Shown here: in pieces, positions 1 through 5,582 of the stretch
Layout of the letters: each line of letters opens with the position of its first letter
Numbering within the stretch: the first letter of the stretch is position 1
From: an uncultured Bacilli bacterium
GTDB lineage: Bacteria > Bacillota_I > Bacilli_A > RF39 > UBA660
Reading direction: 5' to 3'
NCBI GenBank assembly: GCA_947631365.1
Contig: CANRLB010000059.1
Location: 1 to 6,958 of the forward strand
DNA: 6,958 nt
Translations under genes and position numbers: made by a program
Notes under the pieces: model-generated
What the model was told of the DNA's origin: nothing
Seen by the model: the letters and a program-made list of their open reading frames with translations, nothing else
The model's database searches: none

Positions 1-832
1 ATTCATAAACTAATATTTCTTTTAAAATATCAAGATCATCAACAAATAAATATTTATTACAAATATTAACAATTTTTTTTAAAATATTTTGATCTACGTC
101 TTTTATTTTAACTAAAGCATCATCAATAGATGTTAAATTAGTTAAAAAAAGATGAGCAATATTAGTACTATATAGAGTTTTTTCATGAAGATTTTTAAGA
201 GGTAGATGATATAATTTAGCCATTCTTACTAATTCATTATTATAATCACTAGTAATATTCATAAGCTTAATTTTATTAATACTTATCCCTTTTTTAATTA
301 AATCACAAATACTTTTAAAAACATAATCTATTTCATCTAAAGTATTTTTAAATTCATAAACATATTTTGGATTATTTAAAGGATTTATATTAATGTGATA
401 ATATTTTAAGTCTTTAAAAAGATCTTCTTCATCAAATTCTAAAGGCGGGGTATCAATTAGATATATTTGATAATCTTTAATATATTTTTTAAAAGTAGGA
501 TTATAAATTAAAAGATGTTGATTTTGTAATTCTTCTTTTAAATCTCTTAAAAAATTTAATTTAGGATTAGAATATTCTTTATCTTCTTTAATATATAATA
601 AATTATTTAAATACATTACAGCAACTTCAACTTTTAAATGATATTTTTTAATAATATAATATAAAGTCTCTTCATTATAATTAAATAAATATTCTTTTAA
701 AAAACTATTTAAAGTATAAAATTTAACATCTAAAAGAAGATGACGATTAGTCATTTCTTTCAAGATTGCTTTTTTATAACTCTCATTACATATATAAATA
801 GTTTTATCTTTTAGAATATTATTAAGATTCAT
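1..832 (-). CDS. AddB/RexB-like helicase-nuclease subunit, N-terminal part (runs off window)
   Basis: An uninterrupted frame of 277 codons starts at ATG 832-830 and continues past the left edge, so the C-terminus is missing. The start lies 2 nt after the dusB stop, with GGAG about 7 nt upstream inside the end of dusB, so the two genes are probably translated from one transcript. Residues about 157-214 (YEFKNTLDEIDYVF, then LIKKGISINKIKLM, then ELVRMAKLYHLPLK) resemble the part of UvrD/AddB-type proteins where a glutamate-led helix is followed by a strand and a 'pliant partner at the fork' segment. The N-terminal half (TIYICNESYKKAIL, then VKFYTLNSFLKEYLF) resembles RexB/AddB proteins that have lost the Walker A loop; no GxxGxGKT is present. 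If this is right, the protein acts in double-strand-break end processing. The PD-(D/E)XK nuclease domain that would confirm it lies outside the window. The open frame is certain, the family assignment is moderate. Confidence 0.6.
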   Translation of the reverse strand, partial: MNLNNILKDKTIYICNESYKKAILKEMTNRHLLLDVKFYTLNSFLKEYLFNYNEETLYYIIKKYHLKVEVAVMYLNNLLYIKEDKEYSNPKLNFLRDLKEELQNQHLLIYNPTFKKYIKDYQIYLIDTPPLEFDEEDLFKDLKYYHININPLNNPKYVYEFKNTLDEIDYVFKSICDLIKKGISINKIKLMNITSDYNNELVRMAKLYHLPLKNLHEKTLYSTNIAHLFLTNLTSIDDALVKIKDVDQNILKKIVNICNKYLFVDDLDILKEILVYE

Positions 833-834
833 AA

Positions 835-1806
835 TTACTCCATCATTTTTAATTCATCAATTATTTTCTTTAGTTCTTCCTCTGTTTCACTCTTGCAAAT
901 TTTTAATTTTAAGTTTTTAGTATTAGGAAGACCTTTTAAATAATACATAAGAATAGTACGCATTTCAAGAATGCCAATTTTTTCACCCTTTTCTTTAATA
1001 TTAGCTTCTAAATGTTCTTTCATCATTTTGACTCTTTCATCTAAAGATACTTCTTTAGGTTCAATATTATTTTCTAGATAATCTAGACATTCTTTGATAA
1101 GCCAAGGATTACCCAAGGTAGCTCTTCCAATCATGACGGCCTCACAACCACATTCAGTAAGCATTTTTTTAGCATCATAACAAGAATTGATATCACCATT
1201 ACCGATAACAGGAATAGAAACACTTTCTTTAACTTTTTTAATAACATCCCAATTAGCATGACCGGAATAACCTTGACTCCTAGTTCTACCATGAACAAAT
1301 ATAGCACTTGCCCCAGCAGATTCACAAACTTTAGCAATTTCTGTAGCGTTAATATGCTCATCATCCCAACCAATTCTTATTTTAACAGTAACGGGAATAG
1401 AAACACTTCCAACAACATTTTGCACTATTTTTCTAACAAGCTCTGGATCTTTAAGTAAACTACTACCTGCTTTACTTTTAAGAGCAATTTTAGGAACAGG
1501 ACAACCCATATTGATATCAATAATATCAGGGTGAACGGCATCTTCTACAATTTTTGCGGCCCTTCCCATTGAATCAGGATCTCCCCCAAAAATTTGAATA
1601 GCAATCGGTCTTTCACTTTCCTTAAATTTTAAAAGCTCAAAAGTTTTTTTAGAATCATAAATTAAAGCTTTATCAGATACCATTTCAGAAACTACTAAAC
1701 CAGCACCCATAGTTTTACAAATAGTACGATATGTACTTGATGTATATCCCGCCATGGGAGCCAAAACCACTTGATTTTTAATTTCCACATTACCTATTTT
1801 CCACAT
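835..1806 (-). CDS. dusB: tRNA-dihydrouridine synthase (DusB type)
   Basis: This 323-residue flavoenzyme reduces uridine to dihydrouridine in the D-loop of tRNA, using FMN and NAD(P)H in the cytosol. The family motifs appear in order: APMAG at 16-20 (FMN site), the catalytic cysteine C102 in NMGCPVPK, K142 in VKIRIGWDD, H172 and R174 in HGRTRSQGYSG, GNGDI at 202-206, and GRATLGNPW at 227-235 (FMN phosphate binding). These are followed by the helical C-terminal tRNA-binding domain with the YYLKGLP element near 288-294. The length is normal for DusB. The start is supported by the Shine-Dalgarno sequence AGGTGAT just upstream of ATG 1806 and by a consensus promoter. The gene appears to be first in an operon with the AddB-like gene. 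All key residues are present. Assignment to the Dus family is very secure; the B subtype is inferred from the NMGCPVPK context and Firmicutes usage. Confidence 0.96.
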   Translation of the reverse strand: MWKIGNVEIKNQVVLAPMAGYTSSTYRTICKTMGAGLVVSEMVSDKALIYDSKKTFELLKFKESERPIAIQIFGGDPDSMGRAAKIVEDAVHPDIIDINMGCPVPKIALKSKAGSSLLKDPELVRKIVQNVVGSVSIPVTVKIRIGWDDEHINATEIAKVCESAGASAIFVHGRTRSQGYSGHANWDVIKKVKESVSIPVIGNGDINSCYDAKKMLTECGCEAVMIGRATLGNPWLIKECLDYLENNIEPKEVSLDERVKMMKEHLEANIKEKGEKIGILEMRTILMYYLKGLPNTKNLKLKICKSETEEELKKIIDELKMME

Positions 1807-1836
1807 AAAATCACCTGTTAGAATTTTTCTAAATTT

Positions 1837-1865
1837 ATTATACTATTTTAACTATTTCTAAACAA
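1837..1865 (-). promoter_or_regulatory. Sigma-A promoter of the dusB operon
   Basis: On the minus strand a perfect -10 TATAAT (1842-1837) is preceded, after exactly 17 nt, by TTGTTT (1865-1860), which matches the first three bases of the -35 consensus. Transcription would start near 1830 and give a leader of about 24 nt carrying the AGGTGAT ribosome site. Confidence 0.65.
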
Positions 1866-1900
1866 GCGAACAATGGTAATTTTTACTTAATTTAAGTATT

Positions 1901-1931
1901 TAAAAAGACATTTAATCTAAATCAAATGTCT
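1901..1931 (-). terminator. Rho-independent terminator of the glycine-rich surface protein gene
   Basis: Read on the minus strand, AGACATTT (1931-1924) pairs with AAATGTCT (1913-1906) across a 10-nt loop and is followed by a T tract (TTTTT, 1906-1902). It lies about 10 nt beyond the stop codon of the surface protein gene and before the dusB promoter, so it separates the two units. The stem is short and AT-rich, as is common in such genomes. Confidence 0.6.
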
Positions 1932-1940
1932 ATTAACTCT

Positions 1941-3599
1941 TTATCCTAAATAAGTTATTTTTGCGTGACCAGCGTTATTGTTACCAACCATTGTTTCATC
2001 ACCTTTAAAAGTTGGCATTGGAGCATTGCCAGCAATCATACCAGGAAGTGAGAAAACTTTACCACTATAATGTTCTGGTTTTCCAGTATGAATAATACGA
2101 TCTTCTGTTGATGTTGCCTCTATAGCATCACATCCGGGATATCCTGAAACAAATGATGAACCGCCTCCACCTCCAGACCAAGCATAACCTGTATGATTAC
2201 CATGACCGCCGCCATAATAACCACCGCCTCCGCCAGAAGACATCCACCCACTTCCACTAGGACGTCTTGTACCATATCCTCCACTTCCAAATTTACCGCT
2301 CATTTGAGGCAAATATTCTGGATCCCAAGTATGGTTAAATTCGCTTCCTGGTTCACCACCGCTTGTTTGAGTAGCACCATGGCCACTATAATTAAAATTA
2401 TTGCGAAATGAATAATGGGCATCAATTCCATTAATTGCTCCACCATCACCCCGTTGAGAACTTTCCGATATTTCATCCATATTTTTATGCGCTGCACCAC
2501 CACCACCAGCTGCAACCATTATTCTAGATTTTAAACTATTAAAATCTGACCATTTACCAGATGTTAATCTAATGTCTGTGGCTCCACCTCCCTGTGCTTC
2601 ACCGCCGCCTCCACCATTAAACGTATATTCTTCTTGACCATCTATGGAATTGGCATTTTCACCAACATATACATAAATGGGTTCATTACTTTTTAGATAC
2701 ATAACTCCTATTGTATATGCCCCTCTTCCATATGAATTGGCTATAAAGTCAGCATGATAATGCGCTCCACTTGCACCCCATAATTCAATTAAATATTCAC
2801 CATCTTTAGTTGGAGTAAATGTTTCATAGTCTCCTGTATAACCATATTCTTTTACTTCTTCTTCTAACTTTTCTCCATTTTCTTCTATATTTGTTAGAAT
2901 ACCAAATATTCCTTTGAATTCTTTATTTTGGGTACTATTATTAAAATTAGCAAGTTCAACATTATGATATGGATTACCTTCATAATAATCAATCCATAAG
3001 TATACATTATAAACATTAGTGGTATTACTTGCTACATCTCCGACATCAAGAACATAACTATTTTTTGTATCATAACCTTTAGTTGATTCATTTTCACTAA
3101 TTTTATTATTAAGAAGTTCTACTACATTTTCAGTTTTAACTTTATTTATTTTATTTAATAAACTAGTATCTTTAACAATAGTTTCACTACCATTATTTAC
3201 CTTTTTTAACACTTTTGTTTTTATTTGAAAATCTTTTATTTGATTTACACTACTATCAGCAAGAGTTGTAAGAGTTAAAGTATATTTTATATCTTCTTGG
3301 GTTTCTTTACATTTATTAGTTATAGTTACTTCAATCGGTTTTATTTTTTGTAAAGCATAAGTATCTGTTATTGGATAATTGTATGGTAATATATTTATTC
3401 CGCTATCAGATGGTGTTTCTATATCCACATCAATACAAGCAGTTTTACCACCCACTATAGTAATAGCACTTTTCTTACTCTGATCAAGTGCATCAAAATA
3501 AGCATAACTTATTCCTATACTTATTAACAAAAGTATTATGAGTCCTACTAATCCCAATACTTTTATTTTACTTTTTAATACCCCCCCCCGAGCGAACAA
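1941..3599 (-). CDS. Membrane-anchored or secreted glycine-rich surface protein with ALK/LTK-like domain, switched by a G tract
   Basis: The open frame as read is 552 codons from a TTG at 3599 that has no good ribosome site. The likely true start is ATG 3615, which has AGAGGA 5 nt upstream but is out of frame by one base because of the G9 run at 3581-3589. With G8 the protein would begin MEKQNIVRSGGVLKSK and have 557 residues. Numbered from the TTG, a basic stretch (KSKIK) and a hydrophobic segment at about 14-33 ending SYAYF form a signal or anchor like that of SipW-processed and TasA-like proteins. Residues 45-235 look like a beta-rich extracellular region. Residues 253-552 form a glycine-rich domain: YTGDYETFTPTKDGEYLIEL-type entry, ELWGASG, IYVYVGE, GGGATDIRL, SRIMVAAGGGG, SSGGGGGYYGGG, SGGGGGSSF, and a closing AGHAKITYLG. 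The order matches the glycine-rich domain of ALK/LTK and its bacterial relatives. There is no LPXTG motif. A role at the cell surface, possibly adhesion or host contact, is inference. Confidence 0.85.
   Translation of the reverse strand: MFARGGVLKSKIKVLGLVGLIILLLISIGISYAYFDALDQSKKSAITIVGGKTACIDVDIETPSDSGINILPYNYPITDTYALQKIKPIEVTITNKCKETQEDIKYTLTLTTLADSSVNQIKDFQIKTKVLKKVNNGSETIVKDTSLLNKINKVKTENVVELLNNKISENESTKGYDTKNSYVLDVGDVASNTTNVYNVYLWIDYYEGNPYHNVELANFNNSTQNKEFKGIFGILTNIEENGEKLEEEVKEYGYTGDYETFTPTKDGEYLIELWGASGAHYHADFIANSYGRGAYTIGVMYLKSNEPIYVYVGENANSIDGQEEYTFNGGGGGEAQGGGATDIRLTSGKWSDFNSLKSRIMVAAGGGGAAHKNMDEISESSQRGDGGAINGIDAHYSFRNNFNYSGHGATQTSGGEPGSEFNHTWDPEYLPQMSGKFGSGGYGTRRPSGSGWMSSGGGGGYYGGGHGNHTGYAWSGGGGGSSFVSGYPGCDAIEATSTEDRIIHTGKPEHYSGKVFSLPGMIAGNAPMPTFKGDETMVGNNNAGHAKITYLG
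3581..3589 (-). repeat. G9 homopolymer tract, putative phase-variation switch
   Basis: Nine consecutive C on the plus strand are G9 in the coding direction, beginning 26 nt after the A of ATG 3615. From that ATG, G9 reads M-E-K-Q-N-I-V-R-S-G-G-G-I-K-K and then TAA is replaced by the stop TAG/TAA-type terminator codon of that frame (TAA in AAGTAA), giving a 15-residue dead end. G8 or G11 joins the ATG to the long frame. Such a run is out of place in this AT-rich DNA and sits where contingency tracts of surface genes usually sit. A sequencing or assembly miscount (true G8) is the main alternative. Confidence 0.8.
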
Positions 3600-3612
3600 T
3601 ATTTTGTTTTTC

Positions 3613-3626
3613 CATAACTATCCTCT
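3613..3626 (-). promoter_or_regulatory. Ribosome binding site and ATG that decide the start of the surface protein
   Basis: On the minus strand AGAGGA (3626-3621) stands 5 nt before ATG (3615-3613). This is the only well-spaced Shine-Dalgarno site upstream of the surface protein frame. The TTG at 3599 lacks one, so initiation is expected here and the G tract then sets the frame. Confidence 0.75.
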
Positions 3627-3647
3627 TTCTATTTTTATTACCCTTAT

Positions 3648-3653
3648 ATTATC
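3648..3653 (-). promoter_or_regulatory. Probable -10 element of the surface protein gene
   Basis: GATAAT on the minus strand (3653-3648) differs from TATAAT at one base and would give a leader of about 26 nt ahead of ATG 3615. Upstream DNA is nearly pure A/T and no convincing -35 hexamer stands out, so the call rests on the -10 and its spacing to the start. Confidence 0.4.
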
Positions 3654-3727
3654 ATATTTTTTTATCTTTTTAAATAGTTTTTTATTTAATTATTTTTAAA
3701 CTCTATAATTTAAAAAAATGTTTTTCA

Positions 3728-3780
3728 TTACTATATTTTTAATGTACTTCATCATAATTTCAAGCAAAAAGCATTGGCAT
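3728..3780 (-). pseudogene. Decayed copy of the 3' end of pduL (left direct repeat)
   Basis: This 53-nt stretch aligns with 4691-4747, the last 53 bases of pduL plus a few flanking bases, in the same orientation. I count 52 matches, one substitution (C3765 against T4731) and four single-base deletions. Three of those deletions fall inside the coding part, so the copy cannot be read as PduL C-terminus. The TAG stop position is still visible at 3733-3731. Similarity stops sharply after GGCAT at 3780. Together with the functional right copy it brackets the orphan gene at 3852-4667. It is too short to be a gene and is best read as a relic left by an insertion or duplication. Confidence 0.85.
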
Positions 3781-3793
3781 TAGATGAAATAAA

Positions 3794-3822
3794 TTTACAA
3801 TTGTTGAAAATAATGATAAAAT
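3794..3822 (+). promoter_or_regulatory. Extended -10 sigma-A promoter of the orphan gene
   Basis: TTTACA (3794-3799) and TAAAAT (3817-3822) each differ from consensus at one base and are separated by exactly 17 nt. TG at 3814-3815 adds an extended -10 motif. The predicted start near 3829 gives a leader of about 23 nt with GGGAGGG at 3836-3842. The promoter begins 14 bp after the left pduL relic ends, so the gene carries its own promoter inside the bracketed segment. Confidence 0.7.
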
Positions 3823-3851
3823 AACTTTTATAAACGGGAGGGAAAACTTTA

Positions 3852-4667
3852 ATGAAATTTAAAAATGAAAACGGAGAGCAATATATTATTTTAGAAGAAA
3901 ATGATAAAATAAATATAACTACTAGAGTTAGCAATAAGGGGATTGACGTAAATTGTCAAAATGGTAAATTAAATATTTCTGGTAATTCAGAAATTATTAA
4001 TTCTATTAAAGGTGACGGAATATTAGACAAAATTAATTTGCCTGCTACTGTATCTAAAGAGAAAATAATAAAAGCGTGTGATCATTGGTTAAAAATGTTT
4101 GAAGAAATGCACGACAAATATAAAGAATTAGTTCTAACAGAAAAATATCGTGAACAAGGTGTATCCATGTATTTAACATTTGATGTAGTCTTATATTCCA
4201 AAGAAAGAGTTGTAGCAAGAAATATTTCATTAAAATTAAAAAAGGGCGATGTTTTAATCCAAGATGGAGTTTCTATAACTATTCCAACTTCTGGAGATGA
4301 TATTTATAAATATTTAATAGCCAGAGTCTTAAATTACTATATTTCTAAAAATTATGGAGACACCCCAATTAATGATAAGAATTCTATTGATAATGTCCTA
4401 TATTCAAAAGATTATAATGGTTCTGGTTCATCTCCAATGATGGCCAATATAGATTATTTAATTAATTCCAAATTTTTTGATATTACTAAAATTATAACTA
4501 ATCAACATAGAGTTGGTTTTGCTTCTGAGCAATTAATAAGAGACCTTAAAGATGATATTCATAGCCAAATTTTAGGGGAAAATTTTGAAGCGGAATTAAA
4601 CTATTCAGCTAGACAACTTGGCTTTTTGAAAACGATTGAACCATCACTTAAAAGAAATCTTAATTAA
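3852..4667 (+). CDS. Hypothetical protein of 271 residues inside a repeat-bracketed segment
   Basis: I do not recognise this protein. The ATG at 3852 is supported by a strong Shine-Dalgarno (GGGAGGG, 3836-3842) and a near-consensus promoter. The product is hydrophilic, with no signal peptide or membrane segment, so it is probably cytosolic. Residues 1-60 look beta-rich (QYIILEEND, INITTRVSNKGIDVNC, KLNISG). Residues 68-100 look helical and charged (KIIKACDHWLKMFEEMHDKY). Residues 104-147 alternate as strands (SMYLTFDVVLYS, VVARNISLKL, DVLIQDGVSITIP). Residues 149-166 form a helix (DDIYKYLIARVLNYYISK), and 225-270 are helical. I see no nuclease, recombinase, helix-turn-helix or nucleotide-binding motif. 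It is the only gene between the direct copies of the pduL 3' end and faces the opposite way to its neighbours, which suggests an acquired cassette. Its function is unknown. Confidence 0.85.
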   Translation: MKFKNENGEQYIILEENDKINITTRVSNKGIDVNCQNGKLNISGNSEIINSIKGDGILDKINLPATVSKEKIIKACDHWLKMFEEMHDKYKELVLTEKYREQGVSMYLTFDVVLYSKERVVARNISLKLKKGDVLIQDGVSITIPTSGDDIYKYLIARVLNYYISKNYGDTPINDKNSIDNVLYSKDYNGSGSSPMMANIDYLINSKFFDITKIITNQHRVGFASEQLIRDLKDDIHSQILGENFEAELNYSARQLGFLKTIEPSLKRNLN

Positions 4668-4704
4668 AAATATAGTTAGTACTAAATGTATTAACTATAT
4701 TTTT
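4666..4704. terminator. Two-way terminator shared by the orphan gene and pduL
   Basis: AAAAATATAGTTA (4666-4678) is perfectly complementary to TAACTATATTTTT (4692-4704). Pairing can continue inward (GTAC with GTAT, including one G-U) to a 5-nt loop TAAAT at 4683-4687. The A and T ends supply U tracts for transcription from either side. The stop codons of both convergent genes (4665-4667 and 4695-4697) overlap the stem. Confidence 0.8.
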
Positions 4705-4747
4705 AATGTTACTTCATCATAATCTTCAAGTAAAAAAGCATTGGCAT
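4691..4747. repeat. Right direct repeat: functional 3' end of pduL
   Basis: This 57-nt stretch is the intact counterpart of the relic at 3728-3780. It holds the last 17 codons and stop of pduL and part of the terminator stem. The two copies are in direct orientation with starts 963 bp apart. The arrangement resembles attL/attR sites at the 3' end of a gene, where the target's end is restored on one side, though no recombinase gene is present between them. Confidence 0.75.
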
Positions 4748-5255
4748 CATCGGTATCAACATGAAGTTCTAAGACACCATTTTTAGTAACTTTAACTTCA
4801 GCATCAATAACCCCACTTTTAATACCATCTATTTTTACTTTAACTATATCTTGATCTTTTACTCCAAGTACATTAGCGTCACTTTCATTCATATGCACAT
4901 GACGATTAGCAATAATTAAACCTTTTACTTCAATTTTTCCTTTATTTGTTTCTAAAGTAATATTCAAGCTATCAGATAGATCCCCACTTCTTCTTACTGG
5001 TGGATCTAATTCTAATACTCTTGCATCTTTTTTGGATATTTCAATTTGATTATAACTTCGACATGGCCCAACTACTCTGACATTAGGAATAAAATTATTC
5101 CCATTTCTAATAGTTAGTGTTTCTATAGTAGCATATTCACCAATTTGCGATAAATCATTTCTTTTAGTAATTTCTTCATCAAATAATATATCATAAACCT
5201 CTTTAGTTAAATGAGCATGACGATTACTTATTCTAGCCTTTATTGGTATTTCCAT
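4695..5255 (-). CDS. pduL: Phosphate propanoyl/acetyltransferase (PduL-type phosphotransacylase)
   Basis: PduL converts acyl-CoA and phosphate to acyl-phosphate and CoA. With acetate or propionate kinase it yields ATP. I start it at ATG 5255 (186 residues) because AAGGTGAT lies at the right distance. A start at 5291 would add 12 residues without a ribosome site. Two similar halves are visible: NRHAHL at 11-16 (zinc ligands H13, H15), GPCR with R66 (the conserved phosphate-handling arginine) and QIEIS with E72; then NRHVHM at 117-122 (H119, H121) and LHVDTDDANA with H165. All metal ligands expected for the two-zinc site are present. Only a few residues precede the core, so there is no microcompartment-targeting N-terminal peptide, and no shell genes are nearby. 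It is therefore probably the cell's soluble phosphotransacetylase. The final codons overlap the shared terminator. Confidence 0.95.
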   Translation of the reverse strand: MEIPIKARISNRHAHLTKEVYDILFDEEITKRNDLSQIGEYATIETLTIRNGNNFIPNVRVVGPCRSYNQIEISKKDARVLELDPPVRRSGDLSDSLNITLETNKGKIEVKGLIIANRHVHMNESDANVLGVKDQDIVKVKIDGIKSGVIDAEVKVTKNGVLELHVDTDDANAFLLEDYDEVTLKI

Positions 5256-5259
5256 TATA

Positions 5260-5267
5260 ATCACCTT
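5260..5267 (-). promoter_or_regulatory. Ribosome binding site fixing the pduL start
   Basis: AAGGTGAT on the minus strand (5267-5260) is followed by TATA and ATG 5255. This matches the 3' end of 16S rRNA over eight bases and excludes the upstream ATG at 5291 as the main start. Confidence 0.8.
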
Positions 5268-5273
5268 AAAATA

Positions 5274-5302
5274 ATTATATATTATTTTCAAATATTTATA
5301 AA
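5274..5302 (-). promoter_or_regulatory. Possible pduL promoter
   Basis: A perfect TATAAT (5279-5274) is preceded by 17 nt and TTTATA (5302-5297), four of six matching the -35 consensus. The predicted start falls near 5267, so the leader would be only about 12 nt. The region is nearly all A/T, so chance matches are likely. Confidence 0.4.
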
Positions 5303-5359
5303 TAATTTTTTAAGTATAAATTCAAAATAATTTATGCATACTAAAGATGGTGATAAATA

Positions 5360-5575
5360 ATGAAGAAACCTGGATGTAGTAAATGTAATGAAACCCAAAC
5401 TCAAGGTAGATGTTACATCGATGAAAATACGGGACTTTTATGTGTCGAACTTGTTAAGAAAATAGAACTACCTAAAGGTAAAAAAGTATTGGTACCTCAA
5501 ATATGTACTGAATGTGGCACCACTGAATGGATTACAATTGATACTTGTGAAGAAAATGAAAAAACATCTGATTGA
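5360..5575 (+). CDS. Small cysteine-rich protein, probable zinc ribbon
   Basis: This is a 71-residue protein with ATG 5360 preceded by GGTGAT (5349-5354) at good spacing. Seven cysteines occur at residues 6, 9, 18, 28, 49, 52 and 63. The pairs C6-x2-C9 and C49-x2-C52 could form a four-cysteine zinc ribbon around a beta-hairpin core (LLCVELVKKIEL, KKVLVPQICTECG). The acidic tail (EENEKTSD) is probably disordered. There is no signal peptide. The gene is divergent from pduL and convergent with the phosphatase-like gene, so it seems to be its own unit. I do not recognise a named family. A metal-binding or redox-linked role is inference from the cysteines only. Confidence 0.8.
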   Translation: MKKPGCSKCNETQTQGRCYIDENTGLLCVELVKKIELPKGKKVLVPQICTECGTTEWITIDTCEENEKTSD

Positions 5576-5582
5576 TGTTTTT
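5560..5582. terminator. Two-way terminator between the cysteine-rich gene and the phosphatase-like gene
   Basis: AAAAACATC (5560-5568) pairs perfectly with GATGTTTTT (5574-5582) around the loop TGATT. Either strand ends in a T run, so it can stop both convergent transcripts. The TGA stop of the plus-strand gene (5573-5575) and the TAA of the minus-strand gene (5583-5581) both overlap the hairpin. Confidence 0.75.

Noticed and set aside
1131..1458. Open frames of 80 and 66 codons inside dusB on either strand
   Set aside because: Both lie wholly within a conserved gene in other frames and lack ribosome sites.
1866..1877. LexA (SOS) box near the dusB promoter
   Set aside because: CGAAC is present but the second half-site GTTC is not found at the required spacing.
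1884..1898. Palindrome TACTTAA-T-TTAAGTA as a terminator or operator
   Set aside because: The one-base centre cannot form a hairpin loop without losing several pairs, and AT-rich palindromes are common here. An operator cannot be excluded but nothing supports it.
2193..2515. Open frames of about 70 codons inside the glycine-rich region
   Set aside because: Glycine codon runs (GGN) keep alternative frames open; composition is that of a shadow frame.
2160..2640. Repeat array or CRISPR in the GCC/ACC-rich stretch
   Set aside because: The recurrence comes from glycine codons in the surface protein; there are no regular repeat-spacer units.
3752..3934. A 60-codon minus-strand open frame between the surface gene and the orphan gene
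   Set aside because: It crosses the promoter and 5' end of the orphan gene on the other strand, has no ribosome site, and its last residues (NANAF) are simply the decayed pduL end.
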